DNA of 64,000 bases from Halictus rubicundus (lineage: Eukaryota > Arthropoda > Insecta > Hymenoptera > Halictidae). The notes under the pieces were generated by a model. That model saw only the letters and a list, made by a program, of their open reading frames with translations. It made no database searches and was not told the origin of the DNA. The position numbers and the translations under genes were made by a program. Below are positions 11,701 to 27,100 of the stretch, in pieces. Location: the NCBI RefSeq assembly GCF_050948215.1, contig NC_135156.1, positions 16,367,257 to 16,431,256 on the forward strand. The letters are read 5' to 3'. The stretch's first letter is position 1, and every line of letters starts with the position of its first letter.

Positions 11701-14700
11701 AGATATATAGGTTACATATTCAGTTCAAAAATTTTCTTAACCCGGATACCATGAAATTTATAGCACGCTTGAAACAGTACTCAATTTTTAATCGTTGTTT
11801 GTTGTGTTCCTCGTAGATTTCCTGAACACGAACCTCAAAATCCTTCCTCTCCGCCGTCTCCAGGACTCTGAGAAATTCAGGTTTGAAAAAGTTCCATCTA
11901 CTTTAAGAATTCTTTATTCTTTACACCTGTGTAACTTCGAGCGGCTTTGAAGTCGCCTACGGATATTAATAATTTTCTATCTAAATTCATTTTTATCTTA
12001 TTCTGCCGCCTCTTCTTCGTAGTCGAGGAGGTTATGTAATCGCAAGTTTTCCCTCGCGCGTCAGGGCGAATTGAATATATTCCTAAAATATTCGTAAATT
12101 CGTGATTTCTACCTAAATATCCGCTGGTTCTGAATTGCATACATTTTTTTACAATAACCATTGGAGGTACAGATCGTTCCTACCCAGTACATATATACAA
12201 TAATGTCTAGGGGTGTGCGAGAAGCCGATGGTCGGGATGAGTCGGGAAGAGGTCGGGTCGGGTCGGGTCGGGTCGGGTCGGGTCGGGAACCCCAAAAATT
12301 TCGAGATTCCCGAAAGAATCGGATTTCCCGAAAATGTCGGGAATATAACGTATGACACTCTTGAAAATAATGATGGACAGCATTCTTTCAATTTACAATA
12401 AATAATTATACCTATGCCCCATTCCTATTCCATATATTCCGAATTGTATAAATTTACAACAATTAATTAAATAAGGAAAAAGTAAAATAACACAATTTGG
12501 TCAGTGGGTTCTCGGAATTTTCGGAAATCACGATTCATCAGGGAATCCCGATCATTTCGGAAATCACGATTCATTAGGGCATCCCGATTATTTTGAGAAT
12601 CCCGACATATTTCGGGTTCTCGCAACCCCCCTAATAATGTCAAATAAGTTTCGGGGACTCGATCGGCGGTGTCTCTACGCTAAAAAATTGTCCAACTGGA
12701 TCGAAAAGCGGTTGGTTCGACGCTCTATTTAAAAAAATCATGGCGATCGATCGAAATACACCGCGCGATAGAGCGGATCCCCTTCGCGCGGAAACCATCG
12801 AGAAAGGCAGCAATGCAGACTCGGTTTTCGATCGAGAAAATATAATAGTTTCGCAAGAGAAACAAGGTATCGCCAGTGGTCCTCAATCGCAGGGATCCTC
12901 AACGAGACCGTCTGGTACGATTGAGAGCAGCGGAGATTTCCGGGAGGTCCCACGAGATCACGGGACACCGAAGAAGCGACGAGCATCGTCGTTCGTGCAT
13001 CGAAAAGCACGACAAATCGGTCGAACGCAATGGCGTCCATGGTTTCGTGGCCCATATAACGGCTCGTGACTCTCGGGAATCGTGTGCATCGTGCACCATG
13101 CATCGTTGGACGCGACGACGACGGTGAAAAAGAAAGGGGAAGACCGGCTCCTAGGAAGGGGGAGCAACTGGATGGTATGGTACACCTAGGCAGGCTCCAT
13201 GGGGCTACGGGCTATGGGGCGCGGAGGGTGAGGGGCAACGATTCAAAGAGGCCGATGGCGCAACCGACAGGGGAAACACAGAGCTCGATTCGCGACTCGA
13301 CTCGATCCGCGAATCGTCCGGCATATGCCGGGAAATACAACGAATCAGAAACACGTGTCGGTAACGATGAAATCATCGGAATAAAGAAATAAGACCATCC
13401 CCCAAGGTCTCGGGGTAGCGTGACCCCTCTTACCAAAAGGCACCCTCGTTTTCCCCACTTCTTCGCCAGATCCCGTCATTGTACGCACAAGGACCTTCCT
13501 TTAACATGCTTGATGCCATTGTTTTGCTCTGTATCTTCGTCGTTCATATGTTTTATTGGTAAACGGATTTTATACATTCATGACAAACATGCGAATTTTT
13601 TTAGATTTCTTGAAAGCCTAATACAGCAAGAAAAATTAGTCGCTAATGGCATGGATGAAAATAATGTTGCAGACGGAAGGTTAAAAATATTAAAGAAGAA
13701 TCGAAATTGTCGACTTTGGCTCCCGGTATCTTGCAATTGACGAGGAGAATTTTTATTTTGCATAAAGATCCGCAATCCATCTGTTAAATAGCTGTTATCT
13801 TGATGGTATCCATTTTGTAGATTAGATTTAGGAAAATTGTTTACTCTAGGCGAAAAAGGTACAACTAAAACAGGCGAGAACCGCGGTAAGGGTCCGCCGA
13901 GTAATTATTTTTGAGAAGTTCACGGTTAAACTCGTAACGCCCCGGCATTTTCCGTTCCTAACTTTCGCATGCTTCGTCCTAATAAACATCCCTGCGACAA
14001 CCGATAGTTAGGCGACCGAACATTGTCCCGTGCACCTTCATTCCGGACCGCGCGCAGGCCAAAGACCCTGTCGTAAAACCCTTTTAACATGGAGCAGCAA
14101 TTTGCCATTCTGCTTCGTTCCTTTTCGGTCGTTTGGGAATTTTTTTTTTTTTTTTGGTTCAATTTAGCAATGTAGGTATTGTAGTACAGAGGGGGCTCAA
14201 CTATAGATGGGTTTTCCTTGACCGTCAGGGGTGTTCGGGAATATTGTCCTTTCCTTCCGCCACTTTAGGGCATGATTCTACTTTAAGTGGTTGTAATAGG
14301 GTACCGTTATGATTTCCGAGTTCTGTGCTACTTCGTACAAAAGAGCTATTTAGGTAGTCGCGCATTGTTTGACAGTTACGCACCGAGTGATTATTCCGAA
14401 CCTTCCGAGAGCCCCTTTTCAATTACAAGGTCAGCGGAACATAACGAAACGAGAAGACGTATTCTTCGAATACAGTATAAAGTTGTACAAAAAGGACGAG
14501 TTTGCTCATTGTCTTCGGTTAAGGGGGTCAAGATTATTGAAAATAGGATAAACGTGCCTTATCTCGGCAAACTGGTGTAAACAAATTTAGAAAACAGCAT
14601 TTAATAATAGCGACGCTCGCTGCGGCTGAGTACTGGAACGATTGTCGTACGGGACTAACAGAATTTAGAGGTTCAAGGCCATTGGCATTTTATGTCAGGC

Positions 14701-17700
14701 TACAATATCCTGACATAAAAAGTGGATATTAATAGTTAACAAATCAAAGTGATCTTTTGTTGAACAAAATTGTTTCTCGAGATTGTATATATTGAAGCTT
14801 ATAGACGTCTAAATACTGATTAAGTTTTGTATAGTTTTGTTTTGTTGTGTATAGTTTTGTATAGCTTTAATATTTGAGTAATCTTGTGAATCTTGTATAT
14901 CTTTTACCTGCAATATAAACGTAGATGTTGATCTAGTGTCCCTTATGATCAAGGAACTACCATGTGATAGTGGCATCTTTATTAATTTTTGTCCATAAAA
15001 CTGGATAATCTGTATAGCTTTAATATTTGTTTGCTAGATTATCAGAAGGTGGCAATATTGCTGTAAATACGAGTGTACAAATCATTGATAATTTGACTGC
15101 TTTCAGGCGACATTTGCAGATTTTCAATCGGTTCAACAATTTTCAACTTCTGAAATAATTCTTTTCATTTGGTTCCCACGGAGAGAGACGCGTATGGAAA
15201 ACTTGCGAGTCGCGTCGAAGACGAAACACGAAGAGGAAACGCGACGACGCGTAGGAAAAGAAAACTCGTCGCAGCGAGCGGTCCGTTTCTACGGCGCGTT
15301 TAACGCAGTATTATTATCTATCGACGCTCGGATACTCGAATATTCTAAGAAAGTAGGCCACGGCAGCGGTGGCGGTGAAACAGCTAGGCTGGAGGGGAAC
15401 AAGAGGCGCGCCGCACCGCACCGCACCGCACCGCACCGCACCGCACCGCACCGCACCGCACCGCACCTCTCCTCTCCGTACCGCGTACCAGGATTACGTC
15501 GCAGTTTATAAAGAGTCATTACGTTCCCGTGAAAGGTAGCTTTAATTTCAGTGGCATTCCAATCGTATTAACGTGTATTCTCGTACATTTGTGTTCGCGG
15601 TAAACGACAATTTACTCGGAACGTTTGCTGGAACGAGGTTGTTACGCGATCGAGAGACAACGGGATCGCCGAAGCCGTTGCGAACCCTCCACAAAATTCA
15701 TCCCCCTGTTAATTATACATTATCGAACGCGAACGGAACCGAGATTCTTCCCAGGATCTAGAAACGATTGTAAAACTATCCTTGCCGAAGGTGTTTTCAC
15801 TCTGAGAAATTGGAACTTTGCCACTCGACGCTGGAATGCGATTTTAACGCGTATTCGACAAGCATTTTTCTCGGTTCATCTTCCTGTTTTTCCTTACGCT
15901 ATGAAGAAGGTAATCACCGCAGAACTAAGCCGCGGATTCTATGCATTTATGAAAAATATATACTTGGTATCGTTTCCAACACGCTAGAATTATTAATACG
16001 AGAAACGACTGTTTACGTGCTGTAATTAATTCCGGAATAAATGCGGACAATTTTTATTCAGCATAACGCGGCGCCGTACTCTCGTAACAATTCAAAGGCT
16101 TCGCGACGTTTTTCTGTTAAGTTGTTTTCATATTCAATAAACGAGACGCGTTGCATTTAATCGAGCGTTCGATCAACGGAGGTAAGCAACGCGACAGATG
16201 CTGTTGGCGAACGTTGTAACGAAACTATAGTCATTTATTTACTGGAAGACACAAATGACTAATGTGACCGTTATTAGTCATTTGTTCGTTGGCGATCGCC
16301 AGCGAAACGAGTAATTTGAGTCATGCGGTCGGGTATGTGTCGGGCAAATAATGTCTCATACCCTGGGACGTAAATATTAAAATAGATAGTGTTAACAAAA
16401 GCTGAGTTTGTGTTGCGGAAGTATGGTATACAAAGTTATCGCTTTCCATTAGAATATCTGCTGAACTAATCATTTTCCTCGTGGGGTAAAACCTTTTTTA
16501 TAGAGAATAACAAACTGCCAGTGCATGACAAGTCCAGAGTTTTGAATCCCCTAAACGCCTCCGCTTATGAAGAAGTCGTGTGCATACACCACGTAAAATC
16601 TGTCGAAATGATTTTTTTCTACAGAATTTCGAAGCTGTTCGAAGTAATCAAGCGCCTCATTCTGTATATCGAATGATCTACGGTAAACGTGCGGGCGTCG
16701 TTGCAAGAAGGCGCGTCCCCGAGCACAATCGAATTCGTTGCTCGAGGAAACGACGACGATCGATCAAGGAGGAAACAAGGAACAGGACTCGCGGAGCCGA
16801 GATATCCTGCGAATCGATATACATACACGGATTCCTCCGCGGGACATTCCGCGATCGAAACGGATTCGCGTTTCAATCGTTTTCATCGGCGAAACGAGCA
16901 CCGACCGCTCCTCCGATCGTTTACGGTCCGTTTCTTCGAACGTTATCTGTTCACAAGCATATTTCACTCGCCGCAAGCTAAACGATAATAACGCGAAACT
17001 CATGATTTCGTATGGCCGCGGCAAAAAATCCAGAAATTTTTGGCTTTTCTAACGAAATCTATGCGAGGCAACTGATACACAATTGTGTACAGTTACGAAC
17101 AGAGTATGCATTGCCACAGCTATTATGCTAACTTTTAATTATGTGTGAACTGTGGACTGCACACGGAATATTCATTAGATAACACTAGCAAGGCGTGAGT
17201 TATGTAATTAAAAGTTGGCTGTGTTAATATTTTCACTTGTGGTTGAACATGTTCCGAGCAGGCTGTGTATCTGTATGCAAAAATGAGAATTGTCTACACC
17301 GATTGCGAGAAACATGAGCTGCCTCTTCGTTTGGTAATCTTAACCCTTTGCGCTCGAAGCTGTTTTGCCTCCTGAATTCGGACATTTAACATCTTTTGTA
17401 TCTTCTCCATACGAAACAATGTATATTTACTGATAACACGCTTGTGCATTTACCAGTTCATTAAACACAAAGGCATTCGGCAATTGTTTTTAAGGGCCCG
17501 GGGTAGTCACGTGACTTTTTAATTAATAATTTCCATTCAGAGACTTAAGATCCGTCTTGGTCTTGATCCGACGGGTGTTATGTCTGTGATTAAACTTGTC
17601 ACAATTTTTGCTCTGTATTATCGATATTATGAATTCTGAAACGTGCTTCAAGTTTTTGGCTTTATTTCGCAGAGAATCGAGACAAAATATAGCTCGATTT

Positions 17701-18763
17701 GTAAATAGCTGGAAAGATTTTCTAGCACGCGCTGCTCTCAATTTCATCCAGAAAACTCATCCAACGGCATAAAAATGCTTGGATTCCACGGCACACGCGT
17801 CGTCAATTTTTGGCCTAATTCTCACGCTTATATTACCAAATATCTGCATAATCTCGGCAGCTCCTGACCAGCGCGCACTAGATTGAACCTTTCTCTTTCG
17901 AATGAGTCCTTTACCAGCGACAAAATATTCTTATTCAACACGTTGACTGCCATGTCACCCATATGTGGGCGACGGAATTATTTGTCCAGGCTTTAAAATG
18001 AATTTTTACACTAATATATTCATTGTACCAAAGTTGGAGGACTACTCAATATCATAAATTTAATTTTTATCCATTTTTATTTCATCAAACAACTTACTTT
18101 GATTTTATGGAATTTTTCAGGTTTCTAGTTTGCCAGTCAAAGTGCTAAGGACGAAAAAACTTGAAGCACGTAGAACCATGTTTTGACGGTAATGTAGTCG
18201 CTCTACCTTATCGCGAATCTACGGAGACCGGCCCCTTGATTGTTTGGTGTAGTAATGTTGCCTCAGGGGGGACAGTGGAGTGCAAAGGGTTAATAAGAAA
18301 CGGGAATCGATAATTTGAAGGAACGGTGTCCGATACGGAGTGGTCAGGAACAGTTTGGTTGCTGGTTCGTCGAGATTTCACGCTGTTCCACAGAAAATTT
18401 GCCCGGCGGACACCGTGGGACGAGTTCTCATCGAATTTCATCGGAGGATTGCGGGAGACGTTCGGTACACGATGCTCGTGGAAAGGTTAAACGCTTTCCG
18501 AGTCGAGCAGTGTCGAGCAGTGTCGAGCAGAGTCGACGTCGAATCGGATCGGATCGGATCGGATCGAGCCGAGTCGAGCGCGTCCACGGCGCGCGATAAA
18601 TAAGCCTCTTTAGAGTCGTTTCACTTTTGCGCCGTGAACGAGCCAAGATTACGGCGAACGAGCGTCCTTCGTCATCGCTCGAGGAAAAGTTTCGAGCGAG
18701 AACCGACCCCCGGACGGCTAAAACGCGTGCTAACGGGATTGAATCGGAGCGTGGTTCTCTCCG

Positions 18764-18794
<31 letters not shown>

Positions 18795-21105
18795 TCGGAA
18801 GAGACACGACGGCGCGGGCCGTGCCGTTCTCGAACGGGCCCGAACCCGACGGAACGGCTAGCCTGGACCTCGCTGTTCGAAATTCGGATCCGAGGAACAG
18901 GTGGCTAACCCACCTCGGACAGCCCCGACAACCCGGAGGATTCGCTCGTGAATATTCGGTTAAGTCGCGAGTAATTGCTGGTGCCCGGTCGTAAACTTTT
19001 TCGGGAATCCCGGACGACCCGAGGCCCGAAGACTCGCGACAGTCGTCCTCCTCGTTTTTTATTTAGTTGAAATCTCTTGCTACATACCATCGCGAAATAG
19101 CACGGGCGCGAAACGTGGACCAATTACCCAGAGGTAAACAATAGGACAAACAGAGAGAATAGACTCTTCTTAAATTGCAACTGTTTACGCATTACCCACC
19201 GGCGATTATTTCGTAATTTTTAACAGTCCACGGTCCGTGGCTGAAGACTTTTTAATGGATCCTACGGCAACAGCAATTTCAATTCTGAACCAGTCATCCC
19301 CAGTAACGACATCTAATCATTTCGTTTGGGATCGTAATGTTGAAAAGAAAATCCTAATGTAGAAAATCCTCTTAACCCTTTGCGCTACGATTGATCATAC
19401 GATCACGATGATTAGAACTTCTTTGATGTTTCTAATTTACTAGGAAAAAAAGAATATTTATTGTACACCCACGCGTTCTCCAATGGCTGAATATTGTCTG
19501 CAATAGAATTCATAGCATATTTAGCATATTCTGTTCGAAGTCTTCGTCACGAGTCTGACTAGGTATTACAGTTCAAGGGGTTAACCCTTTGCACTCGAGC
19601 GGTGACTCTGAAGCACCACTAGAAATTATTGTGGCATTGTTTTAAAGAAATTGCAGAAAATATTACAAAATAATATTTGATGTGGAATAATTGATGTAAT
19701 AGGAATTATTTTAGTCGATAAGCTTCCAGCCTATATTGTGATATGATGGTAATGTTAGTACCTGAATATGTCTGAGAGGCATATTGTCGGTTATTTATTA
19801 TCAGCACTATGTTCACTTTATGTATGTCCGCTGATAGGCCAGTTCTGGCCTAATGCGTAATAATTAAAAAAAATTTAATGGATCACTAAACATTTAAATA
19901 TTATATGTGGAAATCGGATCGGTTTCGTATGAATAAAATGAAAATATTCCAAGACGGAAGAAAAATTTAGTTTTAGAATAAAAATAGCGTCGAGTGCAAA
20001 GGGTTAACACTAGAACTACCGAACCAGTCAAAATGACTGGTGGACGATTTCTTCTTTCACGATTGCTGAAACTATGACAACCTTTTCACGAGAAATTTTT
20101 GAATACATCTCTTCTTTGGAGTACACGTTACCATAAAAATCGTACGAAATCTGAACAAATTCAATCTTGCTGTTATCATAAAGGGATAGGTCTAAGTCAC
20201 GTTTAGGGCTCGGTAGTTCTAGTGTTAATAAGCTTCCGGTGGGTAAAGTGTCGATATTTTTTTAAAAATTCTCATAAAAATCCTCCGTAAATCTATAAAA
20301 GTCGACAGAAAAAGTTGTAATCACTGGAGCATAAAGCAGTAAAATAAAGCATAAGGCAGGGGTTCTCGAGCCGGGCGTAAAGAGTTAATTTCGTGAGTCG
20401 TACTCGTCGACGAGGAATACGTTCTAGATGAAGTTATTCTTGCGAGTTGCATGGAGGAGGAATAAAGTCGACGCGAAAGAACGGAACGGCGATTGCTTAT
20501 GACTCAACCGAATAGTTGTTCCGAGTGGGGGCACGATGGAAATGGGGGAAAGGGGAAGGGGGGCAGAGGGGAGGGGTGGAGCAAGGTGGAGGAGTTAGTC
20601 GAAGGGCAAGACAGCCGGACAAACGGGCGACCGGCGGATACCCGGTCTGGGACGGGTACGGTTGTGGGTCCACGCTTGCCAACCGTCCCGTCAGCGTACC
20701 GGCCAGTTTGTCGGCCGGCCGGGAACGAGCCGCACGAGTTTTAGGTACGAGAGTTGCACGAATTGCACGCAGGCAGCGGCGAATCCGTGCAACGAAAACC
20801 AACCCACCCTAAAACGGATTCGCAGCGAGCGAGGACCCGAGGCGATATCAGCTCCACCTCTCTCTGTCTCTCTCTCTCTCTCTCTTTCTCTCTCTTTCCC
20901 TCGTTCTCGTTCGTTTCAGACTCCATTAACGGAGCTTTTCAACATCTTGAACAAATGTTGATTTTACAAATTTCTTTGGACGAACGTTTGCACAGCTGAT
21001 AATAGCCCGAGGCTTATCGGCGAAACAACAGTTTTCTCTTTTCCTCGCCGACGAAACGTCCCTTTATTTTCTCGTGTTTGCACTTTCGCGTTTCACTGGC
21101 TTGCG

Positions 21106-21138
<33 letters not shown>

Positions 21139-24100
21139 CTCTCTCCTCTCCACCCTCGCCGTGTCCCCTCCCGTGTCCCTCGTCCATGTCGAGACGAATC
21201 GCGCAACTCGCTAAACCGTTTCGTCTTTATCTCGTGCGTGCGCGCGCGCGCGCGCTTCGATTCTCATTATCGTCGACGGTCTCCTAAACCGGTTTTACTT
21301 ATTACGCGAGCGTTCGCTTATCTCGCGCAGATCTCTTATTACCGGTGACGGTAAGCGAGCGTTTCTTTGTGTACCCGCAATCTCCCCTCCCCTTGCACTC
21401 TCCCCTTCCCCTCGTTCCCCCGTGACCACCTCCCCGAGATCGAGGAACGATCGCTTTCCAAAGATTTCAGGAAGATCGTTGTTAAACCCCTTGCACTCTT
21501 CGCGCGAGCTTGCTCGATAGAACAACTGCGTGGTTTGCCTCGTAGTTGGACCGCGGATTTTTATGCGACATAAATATTGTTTACATTAACCCTTCGCACT
21601 CGGCGCTGTTTTCAATCTAAAACTAAATTCTTCTTCCGTCTTACAATATTTTCATTTTATTCATACGAAACTGATCCGATTTCTACATATAATATTGAAG
21701 TGTTTAGTAATCTATTAAATAGAAATTTTGTAATGTAACAAATATTTTGTAATATTTTTTGTAATTTCTTTGAAATAATGCCACAACAATTTCTAGCGGT
21801 GCTTCAGGGTCACCACTCGAGTGCAAAGGGTTAACACCAAGGTACGGGGGCTGTGTGGACGTTCATTTCTTCTTTTAGCGATATTAGCATGGTAAAAGCA
21901 GTACAGCGGTGTTTGAAAGTCTTCACTGGTTTGCATTATTACTCGTAATAATTTATCAAATCTAGCTCTATCTAGTTATCAAATCTTGGTAGAACAAGAT
22001 GGCGATTCTTGCGGAGTATGTAGAAATGTGATGTTTGGTGGCCGATGGTTGTCTTAGTTCTGACTTCTTTTCGGTGAAGCGCTGTGACCTTCACCAGCAT
22101 CCCCTCCCGAGGAATGTGATTTTTTGGTGAATTGATTAATGGTAAAATTGCCAATTGGAATCTTACAGTGGGTTTTCCTGAGACAATCCCAATTTGTGCA
22201 TGGTCGAGGACAGGCCATGGGATCGTTGCGAACGGTATGCGGGTTTACGGGGATAACCCTAACCCTTACATCTGATCGTGACCGACCGTGGAGGTCTACC
22301 GGGTTTGTGATAGGTCACTGCTATTAGGGCACAGGAGGAAGTCCCGAGTTCTTCTTCCTGGCAAATGAAGCAATAAAGAACCGAACGCAGTGAGAAAAGT
22401 AAACCTTGACTAAAACTGTGTTCGCATAATCTTCGTCGACTTCGTCTTGGTCGTTGGTCGAATGTAGTAGCTGATGATCCTCCGTGGGCAAACTGGGTCG
22501 TTTATGTCCGGAGCGTAATTTCACTCTCGAACTTCTTTTTTCGCAGTATTTCTTTCTTTCCCGTTAACGCTTTAACACGCGCCGACGATTATGTGTTGAA
22601 ATGGGGACTTCGATACGTATTGCAGAAGTTTTTAGATTTTTTCGCGAACAAATTAAAGGATCCAGTATGCAGACGGTGCCGATAAAAATAAGGTTGGAGA
22701 CAGAGGGTTTGAGCGAGCATGGTGCCCTTGTCGAAGGGTCGAAGAGAAATTTATCTAAGAAGAAGAAATTGATCTAAGCCAGCTGTTGGAGGATCGGCGA
22801 CCGGTCCTTGTCGAGAGCTTGCGCGCGTGGGAAACCAATGGGGAACGGCAAGAGAGTCTCGTGACCGCGTGATCTCTTGACCGTAGGAAATTCTTCGGAT
22901 AAACGAGCTTTTCGCGTTACAACCAAGAAGGGAGCAACAAGTGTGAATCTTGTCTACCCTACGGATCGGACCGTTCTTAGCTTTCCTCCCTGCTTTCCTA
23001 TACTACCACCACCTACCACCAGTGCCACTACCACCGCCCCTCACCACCACCCCTCTCCTCCCTCCGCGTGTTCACCTCGTCCTTCTTTCTCACCCTGCCC
23101 TTTTCCACCCCTCTTTCTCCCCCGGGGAGTCGTGCGCGCGATACCGGAGCCAGATTGCATCGTTTTTCGACAAGCCTCTGTGTCTTCCGCGACTAATCGC
23201 TGATCCACGGGATCAAAGCATTAGCCTGCGTCCTAATTGAATGCCGACAATCGTTGGCCGTCGAATCCGAGAGAATTCTTGGAATGCGTTTCGCTTCACT
23301 CTTTCTTCTCTTACACGGGACACGTTTTCTTAGGGGTGCGGTTTCGGATCGCACGCGACACGTGCCGGTCGTCTTCCTTATTTCAATGCGTCCATTGTTA
23401 CCGTAAACGCACTCAGAAAAACGAAAGATCGTGTTCGATCGCACGCGCAAGCTGGGCAATCGATTGTTTGTCAATTGCGCGCGACCACGCGATCATTCTA
23501 TTAGGTCGGCGCATACGAAGCGTCTAATTTGCAAACGGTGACGTTAAACAAACGTAAGCACTATTCGTAAATTTGAACATATACCGACAACAAGTTTGCA
23601 AGCTTCTTGGTCATGTGTGTTGAGATTGAATTTTTTGGTCCTCGATATTTTTGAATATTTTCCACCATCTTCGAGTAGCGCGCTCATTCACCACTATGTC
23701 TCGATGAAACATCGCACAATGCTGTCGCCATACTGATGCGAAAAGTACACAACGACAATCACCTTGATTCGGAAATGAAGATAACACTTCGAAGATCAGC
23801 TCTGTACCTTAGAATGGTAAATTAATGAATCTGGTTTAGTGTTTCTTGGCGGAAAACGCTTCGTAACATTTGCATTTTAAAATCGGACGTTTCACATGCG
23901 ACAACCTAATAGTTATCCGAATGCCATCGAGCCACACGAACGCGTACGCTGTCGCAACAGACGGCACAACAGTCTGGCGATCTTTAATTCGGTCCGAGGA
24001 TTGCATTTCTGATGCAATTTGCTGGTGCAAGACCTACCTGCTTTCAAGACTCGACTCGACTGTATCGAAGGATTTCCAGAAATCGTCGATACACACCGTT

Positions 24101-27100
24101 CATTTCCTTCTAGAATCCTAAGGGTGTTATACGAATCAGTAGACTGTGGATATCGCGTATTTATGTTGAAAATAAAAATAGCACAGCGACTAAAACAATT
24201 CTATTTTGATAGACAATTTTTGTTTCGCAGAAAAATGAAATATACTGTTCCGTGCAAGCATACTCGTTTCAAGCTTTCAAGATTTCTCGTTTCGATTTTT
24301 CCGAGAAAGCGTCGGGGAGTTTCTCGATTTTCGGAAACACGGTCGATCGATAGTTTCCACGAGATCGAGAGAGAGAGAGAGAGAGGATTGATCGTAGAAG
24401 CGATTCGTAGTCGTGTAAGAAATCCACGAGCAACAGCAGCGCTCCGAACGCGATACCATACTCTAAAATGCTTATTCACCGATACGGAATGAATAATGCG
24501 CTGCTAGGCGAAATACGTCGAGACATAAATATTGTATCTAGAACGCTATATATTACCTGTATCGAATACATTATCTAGCTGGTTCTCTGTTCTCCGTTCA
24601 GCTAGTTCGTATCTGATTGAGATCGTTGCCATGGGAATGCGTGTACGCGATGCGATCCGATCCGATCCTGTCCGAAGTCGATCCGATCGAACCGGAGACG
24701 ACGAGACGATTTCAGCTCCCCCCCCCTCTCTCTCTAAAACTTTCATTTCGATTTCGAAGAAACCCTCTTGTGCCAATAACATTTTCCACGACGTATACAG
24801 ACGTGTCTGTCTCGATTTGTAAGTATTCAATGAAGTAGAAATCGATAGGAGTTTTGCTGTTTGTCAACGAGAACATTAAGCAGATATTAATCCATTTGCG
24901 TCGCGGAGTTTTTGTGCCACGGAGACAATTTAATTTATATCTATCAAAGAACGTAGAAATCGATGGCAGTTGTGCTGTTTGTCGACGAGAACGTTAAGCA
25001 AATTTTCACCCATTTGCATCGTAAGGAGGAATGAAATGTCGTCAATTTCTACTTCACTGTGTTCAGGAAAATTTCATAAGCTAAAGAAAATCTTTGTGAG
25101 ATATCCTTCCAGGTCCAACTCTTGTGCCACTATTTTATTTTAGAACTTGATACAATATTATATAATTCACTGTGAATGTTTTTATACCATATAGTTGTGA
25201 TATTATTATATACTGGGCATCATTAAAATAAAGAACTATCGGTGTAAAAGTCTACACCTGCTTCCAAAGATTTTCAATAAAAATCGATCGAGACTGCAAA
25301 GATGTGTTAAAGGGAAATTATTCGATAAAACTTATGTCTTTGAGTATACAGGATGATCGGTAATTGTTGATTGCAACCGAAAAGTAGGTGATTCTACAGT
25401 TAAAAATGGTACACGTAAAACCGCGGTAGACACGGTGTTAAAAACGAAATGGAAGTAGGATAAAGAAATTTTGCTGTATACTCGAATCGTCGTAAGCAAG
25501 TTTATCGCCACTTGGACAACGTCAGCGACCTGTTTCGTCGATTTTCGGAATTTCGGGATCCAATTACACTTGAACGTTAGAACGATCGCACGGGACATTG
25601 GCCGATGCTCCTTGGCGTTTCATTAAAATTATACAAGCCACTTCATCGAGATCTCGAGCAATTTTGGTAACAGGAGCACGAACAAGAAAGTATGTTTCGT
25701 AACTTTCGACGGGAACAGTTTCGTAATTTTCAGTCATTTTAAAATGAAGCCTCCGAAGTGGGCCATTTTGACCGGTTTGCCGGGTCTAGAGTTGAAGTGT
25801 ACGAGAAATGTACAGCTACGGGGTTAGACGACGAATTTCAAAGGTGTTGAATCAAGGTTTGAACAAATTTTGCTTTGAGCAAAATTTTCGATTTTCTTCT
25901 ATTTATGTCGTGGGATCCGATTTCCTCGAAATGAGACGTTACAAAACTAATCCAATTGGTCGATCAGATCCTTTGGCAACGCGGACCGGGTCTATTTTTT
26001 ATCTGGAGCGTCAAAATTACTCAAATTTTGCCGATAAAAATAATTAGGTAGGGTAGGTTACGTTGGGGGCAACTAGTCTACAATAACTAACTTCAAAAAT
26101 GAATCTAACCAATCTAAAAATGTTTTCTTCGTGGAACCAGATCATGTATCGAAGTCTAAACTACATTGAAAACTCAAGAACATATATGCATATTAATAGA
26201 CACCGGATTCTTACGTAAAATCAAAACTGTTTACGTTAATAGCAAGCATCGGCAGTTAAATAAACCTAGATTTCACCTGGTAATAATTTCAATAAATCCC
26301 AGAAATATTATAACCTTGTGGAATTCTTTTAATCATACTATTGTTTTCTAATTCGTCTACCCACGTTGGCATAAAATCCACAGTCTACGGTATTAGTCCT
26401 CCGTTACGTGCACAATTAAGTTACTTGTTCGCTATAGTAATTTAGTGCTCGGTTCTGGCGTAGGCAATATGTCGGCATTCGTCGTCCTCAAAGGAGTAAT
26501 TACTGTTTCGAACCTCTCACATTTCGCGAATCGTAAGCAAATTTGATAGATTCGATGTAGTAAACGCAAACATTAATGTTCAATCCTGTACAAGTAATTC
26601 CATCGCCCCGGATACGACTAACACAGCGATCAACGCGTTGATCCACGGATAGCGGGACTCGGGTCCGTTTTGACCCAGAGCGACGCACAGAGCGTCTACG
26701 CAGTTGTGCACGGGGCCTTTAACAACTAGGTTTACGGAGCATTAAGAGTGAGTATTTCACATTACTTTATGAAAATAAGAGGAATGTGTCTATCCAAGTT
26801 TTCAGCCATTTTTGAAATTATACAGGCTGGCCCACGCAATTGTTTCAAGTCATAACTCCGTTATTATTGCATTTACGAAAAAATGATACAGGAGAAAGAT
26901 AAATGGTTCGAACAGCACTACATCTGTAGGCCTTTAAATTTTTTTTAGATGCAGCAGTGCATGTGCAATTAACAATTGCATCATTTGTTTAAATAGAAAT
27001 GCATATTTTTTGTTGCACAGATCGATTCTTCCGTTCATTCTACGTAACAAATGATTGGGGTACCATGGCAAAAAATATTATTAGTTGAGTAATTTTGTTG

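Noticed and set aside
22200..22530. Possible 3' end of a LINE or SINE (GGGTTTGTGATAGGTCACTG...)
   Set aside because: No coding domain, poly-A tail or target duplication could be recognised by eye.
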